NCBI GenBank assembly: GCA_963698565.1
Contig: CAVORH010000005.1
Location: 101,555 to 165,554 of the forward strand
Reading direction: 5' to 3'
DNA from: Sva-07 sp963698565
GTDB lineage: Bacteria; Actinomycetota; Acidimicrobiia; Acidimicrobiales; Ilumatobacteraceae
Length of the DNA stretch: 64,000 bases
Under the pieces are notes generated by a model, which had not been told where the DNA came from, searched no databases, and worked only from the letters and a program-made list of their open reading frames with translations. The position numbers and the translations under genes are program-made. Shown piece after piece: positions 60,758 through 64,000 of this stretch. The first letter of the stretch is position 1; every line of letters begins with the position of its first letter.

Positions 60758-61680
60758 GGGCGGAGGAGTCGGGTGACCATGACGGCCTTCTCGGTGGTCG
60801 AGACGCTGGCGCGGGAGGTGAACACGTCGTACTGCTGGGCTTCGATCTTGTCGAGGATCCGGCCGTAGAGGGCGTGGGCGGCACCGACACACTTCGCCGA
60901 TCGGTCGGGCAGCATCGCGATGCCGATCTCCGCCGAACGGTAGAGCTCACGACAGCGGGCGATCTCGAACCGCATCAACTCGATGAACTCGGGCGTGACC
61001 TGCCGCAGCGTGAGATCGACACCGAAGCGGTCGGTGTCGTCCAACGGGATGTACTGGCGTCCGCGGTCGAGGTCCTCGTCGATGTCGCGCAGGAAGTTCG
61101 TGAGCTGGAACGCGTTGCCGAGGTCGCGGGCGTGCGGCAGTGCGGCGTCGTAGTCGGTCGGCTCCAGGATCGGCAGCATCATCTCACCGATCACGGCCGC
61201 CGAGCCGTCCATGTACACGAGCAGGTCGTCCCACGTGGCGTACGACTCGACCGTGAGGTCCATCGTCATCGACCGCAGGAATCGATGGAACGCCTCGATG
61301 TCGATGTCGAAGGCGCGCACGGTGTGCACGACCGCCTTCAGCACCGGGTCGTCGGACCTCCCGGCGTCGAGATCGGCGAAGAATCGGTCGCCGAAGTCGG
61401 CGAGCGCCGCCGCACGCACCTCGGTCGGGACGTCGCGCCCGCCCTGCGACGGGATCTCGTCGACGATGTCGTCGGCGTACCGGGCGAAGGCGTACAGCGC
61501 GTGGACGTGGTGCTGTTTGATCTTCGGAAGCACCTTGGTCGACCAGTAGTACGTGGTGCCGTGGCGCTTGTTGAACTCGCGGCACAGCTCGTAGCTCTCG
61601 TCGAGCGTGACCGGCCCGGTCGGCAGCAGGTGTGTCGTGGGCGTCGGTGGTGTGCGCCGGAAGACGGTCAGGCGGCTCAT
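60754..61680 (-). CDS. crtB: phytoene synthase
   Basis: 308 residues from ATG 61680, overlapping the crtI stop (ATGA). The two Asp-rich sites are ALYAFARYADDIVDE and QLTNFLRDIDEDLDRGRQYI (DxxxD), which bind Mg-diphosphate. It joins two geranylgeranyl diphosphates to phytoene. The length is normal. The tight overlaps show one polycistronic operon with crtI and cruF. Confidence 0.96.
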   Translation of the reverse strand: MSRLTVFRRTPPTPTTHLLPTGPVTLDESYELCREFNKRHGTTYYWSTKVLPKIKQHHVHALYAFARYADDIVDEIPSQGGRDVPTEVRAAALADFGDRFFADLDAGRSDDPVLKAVVHTVRAFDIDIEAFHRFLRSMTMDLTVESYATWDDLLVYMDGSAAVIGEMMLPILEPTDYDAALPHARDLGNAFQLTNFLRDIDEDLDRGRQYIPLDDTDRFGVDLTLRQVTPEFIELMRFEIARCRELYRSAEIGIAMLPDRSAKCVGAAHALYGRILDKIEAQQYDVFTSRASVSTTEKAVMVTRLLRP

Positions 61681-63155
61681 CGATACCGCTGCCACGCGTA
61701 CTGTCCGACCCGCTCGGCGGCGAGCTTGCCGGACACCAGCACCATCGGCACGCCGACCCCGGGGAGTGTCGATGAGCCGGTGAACACCAGGCCGGGCACC
61801 TTCTTGTTGACGTTGTTCGGCCGGAACGGCCCGGTCTGGAAGAACGTGTGGGCCAGGGCGAACGGCGTGCCCTGTTCCATGCCCATGCGTTCCCAGTCGG
61901 TGGGGTCGTAGATCTCCTCGACCACGACCTCGGTCGGGTACCCGAGCGAACCGACCCGTTCGCGCAGGCTGTCGACGATCCGGTCTCGTTCCTTCGACCA
62001 GTCGATCGTGCCGCTCAGGTTGGGCGTCGGCTCGAGGACGTAGATGCTGGAGTGGCCGTCGGGGGCGAGCGACCGGTCGTCGAGGCTGTGGAGCGTGACG
62101 AGGATCGAGGGGTCGGGCATGCGGACGCCGTCGTCGATCAGGGCCTTGAACGAACCGTCCCAGTCGTCACCGAAGTGGATGTTGTGATGTGCGGCCTCGT
62201 CGGGCGGAAGGCCCTTGACGCCCGCCACCCACAGCAGGCACGACGGCGAGTACTTGCCGTTGCGAGCCGTGCGCGGGGCGGTCACGCCCGGGAGCAACTC
62301 GCGGTAGGCCACAGGAAGGTCGGGGTTGCAGACGACGGCGTCGGCGTCGATGCGTTCGGAGCCGTCGATCTCGACGCCCACCACGGGCCCGTTCGGCCGA
62401 CGCAGGATCCGGCTCACCGGCGAGGAGTACCTGAACTCGACACCGGCATCGCTGAGCGCCTCGGCGAGCCCCGCCGCCATCATGTGCATGCCGCCCTCGG
62501 GCACGTAGACGCCCTCGACCGAGTCCATGTAGGTGATCACGGCATAGAGCGCGAGCGCCTCGTAGGGGGCGAGCCCGGCGTACATCGACTGGAAGCTGAA
62601 GATCTGCTGGAGGCGCTTGTCCTCGAAGAACGAGGCGACCTTCTTGTCGAGCTTGCCGAAGCCGCCGAGCCTGACCAGGTCGAGCCCCGACTTCCACGGC
62701 TTCACCAGGTCGAGTGGCGAGTTGAAGTTGGCGTCGATGAACGAGTCCATCTCCGCTCGATAGAGCTTCTCCAGCCAGTCGCAGAAGTGGCCGAACGACT
62801 CGGCTTCCTTGGCGTTGGCGAACTCCCGGATCTCCTGGGTCATCGCCTCGCGGCCGTGGCGGACGAACAGCGTCGAGCCGTCGGCATACACGGCTCGGTA
62901 CATCGGGTCGACCGGGTTGATCGTGACGTAGTCCGCCATCTCGGCACCGCATGCGTTGAACGCGGTTTCGAGCAGGTCCGGCATCGTCAGCACGGTCGGC
63001 CCGTTGTCGAGGCGGAATCCGTCGGACACGATCATTCCGGCGCGGCCGCCCGGGATCGCCTCGCGTTCGACGACGGTCACCTGGTGGCCGGCGCCGATCA
63101 GGTGCGCGGCAGCCGACAGACCGCCGAGTCCGGCTCCGATCACAATGACCTTCAT
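61677..63155 (-). CDS. crtI: phytoene desaturase
   Basis: 492 residues from ATG 63155. The FAD motif is VIVIGAGLGGLSAAAHLIGA and the C-terminal signature GLVFTGSSTLPGVGVPMVLV. DGFRLDNGPTVLTMPDLLE and the large insertion PLDLVKPWKSGLDLVRLGGF match bacterial CrtI, which converts phytoene to lycopene. Its start overlaps the GGPP synthase stop (TGATG). Confidence 0.95.
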   Translation of the reverse strand: MKVIVIGAGLGGLSAAAHLIGAGHQVTVVEREAIPGGRAGMIVSDGFRLDNGPTVLTMPDLLETAFNACGAEMADYVTINPVDPMYRAVYADGSTLFVRHGREAMTQEIREFANAKEAESFGHFCDWLEKLYRAEMDSFIDANFNSPLDLVKPWKSGLDLVRLGGFGKLDKKVASFFEDKRLQQIFSFQSMYAGLAPYEALALYAVITYMDSVEGVYVPEGGMHMMAAGLAEALSDAGVEFRYSSPVSRILRRPNGPVVGVEIDGSERIDADAVVCNPDLPVAYRELLPGVTAPRTARNGKYSPSCLLWVAGVKGLPPDEAAHHNIHFGDDWDGSFKALIDDGVRMPDPSILVTLHSLDDRSLAPDGHSSIYVLEPTPNLSGTIDWSKERDRIVDSLRERVGSLGYPTEVVVEEIYDPTDWERMGMEQGTPFALAHTFFQTGPFRPNNVNKKVPGLVFTGSSTLPGVGVPMVLVSGKLAAERVGQYAWQRYR

Positions 63156-64000
63156 CAGACGCTCCTCCAGCTCACGTAGTCGGCGAGGGCAGCGAGTTCG
63201 ACCTTTGCCACCTCGACGATCGGCGCGTCCTCGAGTGCGGCCAACGCTTCGTCGGTGAGCGCGCTGATGTGACGCTCGAGCTCGTCGAGGGCCCCGGTGT
63301 CGACGATCGCCTGCTGGATGCGGGCCACCGACACGTCGTCGAGGCCCGGCCGTCCGACGAGGTCGAGGACCTCGCGCTGGGCGGGCGTCGCCGAGCGAAC
63401 GGCTCGTGCGAGCAGCGGTGTGGGCTTTCCCTCGCGCAGGTCGCCACCGACGGGTTTGCCGGTGACGTCGGCGTCGCCGAAGGCACCCATCACGTCGTCG
63501 CGCATCTGGAAGGCGTCGCCGAGCGGCAGGCCGTAGGCGCTGAGCGCCGGCAGCAGCTCGTCGGCGCGTTCGGGCGCGGCGAGGACGGCGCCGAGGTGCA
63601 GCGGGCGCTCGATCGTGTACTTGCCGGACTTGTAGCGGCAGATCCGCTCGGCCTTGTCGACGTCGCGGATGCTCTGGACCGAGCCGAGGATGTCGAGGTA
63701 CTGGCCGATGTTGAGTTCGACACGCAGTTCGTTCCAGATGCGCATTGCCTCGGGCGGTGCCGCTTCGAGCAGCAGGTCGGCATACACGAATGCGAGGTCG
63801 CCGACGAGGATGGCCACCCCTTCGCCGAATCGTCGTGATTCACCGGCCCACCCGTTGGTGGCGTGTTGTTCGGCGGCGACCGCATGGGTGGTCGGCTGTC
63901 CACGGCGGGTCGCCGCGTCGTCCATCACGTCGTCGTGGAACAGGGCGAAGGCGTGCATCAGCTCGAACGCGGCTCCGGCGTCGACGTCGATCTGGTCGTC
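63155..64000 (-). CDS. crtE: geranylgeranyl diphosphate synthase (polyprenyl synthetase), 5' end outside window
   Basis: At least 281 residues; the frame is open to the window edge (DDQIDVDAGAAFELMH), so the true start lies beyond 64000. The first Asp-rich motif is ALFHDDVMDDAATRRGQPT and the second QMRDDVMGAFGDADVTGKP (DDxxG variant of DDxxD, followed by D). It supplies C20 diphosphate for CrtB. It is the first visible gene of the carotenoid operon. Confidence 0.93.
   Translation of the reverse strand, partial: DDQIDVDAGAAFELMHAFALFHDDVMDDAATRRGQPTTHAVAAEQHATNGWAGESRRFGEGVAILVGDLAFVYADLLLEAAPPEAMRIWNELRVELNIGQYLDILGSVQSIRDVDKAERICRYKSGKYTIERPLHLGAVLAAPERADELLPALSAYGLPLGDAFQMRDDVMGAFGDADVTGKPVGGDLREGKPTPLLARAVRSATPAQREVLDLVGRPGLDDVSVARIQQAIVDTGALDELERHISALTDEALAALEDAPIVEVAKVELAALADYVSWRSV

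Overview
The window is high-GC actinobacterial DNA. A DUF222/HNH gene, an F420-type luciferase-like oxidoreductase, GTG starts, ATGA/GTGA overlaps and a CruF-type carotenoid operon suggest an Acidimicrobiia-like (Ilumatobacter-type) chromosome. That placement is inference from gene content only.

Layout. 1-14.4 kb is ordinary chromosome: an AtuA-like tail, a broken DUF222/HNH gene, NUDIX, a DUF3516 helicase, small enzymes, ArfB-like, AlkB, alanine dehydrogenase, a J-domain membrane protein and tRNA-Val(CAC). 14.7-32.4 kb is a string of small unrelated genes in both orientations (VapBC-type toxin-antitoxin, lipoproteins, acetyltransferases, NUDIX, VOC, HIT, sigma factor plus Kelch-like protein, phosphorylase). 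Many borders carry copies of a roughly 85-bp repeat that I could not match to a known family. The repeat pairs with itself across a central hairpin and looks like the site of a gene-cassette array. 32.4-36.5 kb holds a MobF relaxase with two small DNA-binding proteins. 36.9-40.4 kb holds a GNAT gene, an amidohydrolase between two copies of a variant repeat, and relics of an IS, a serine recombinase and a VOC gene.

40.4-54.4 kb is the most interesting part: a protein-oxidation repair and stress island. Six promoters share TGTAAC (one CGTAAC), a spacer of exactly 17 nt, and GTCT (one GTCG). They stand before an msrA whose catalytic Cys codon is TGA (possible selenocysteine), a GreA-like gene, a long msrA/redoxin-msrB/Mo-oxidoreductase/ferredoxin-reductase/DUF6510/antiporter/glnS unit, a pterin dehydratase, a fused anti-sigma/sigma-like protein with an AhpD-like partner, and a monooxygenase-like gene with selO. 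An ECF sigma and zinc-finger anti-sigma pair lies inside the island and is the natural candidate regulator. A tyrosine integrase follows at 54.7-55.9 kb beside tRNA-Thr(CGT), a typical island end.

56.1-64 kb is chromosome again: a CrtA-like gene, plsY, and a tightly overlapping carotenoid operon on the minus strand (GGPP synthase, crtI, crtB, cruF-like, second desaturase, glycosyltransferase).

Caution: about ten genes, inside and outside the island, carry single small indels that one base change would repair. Some may be sequencing errors rather than real decay.
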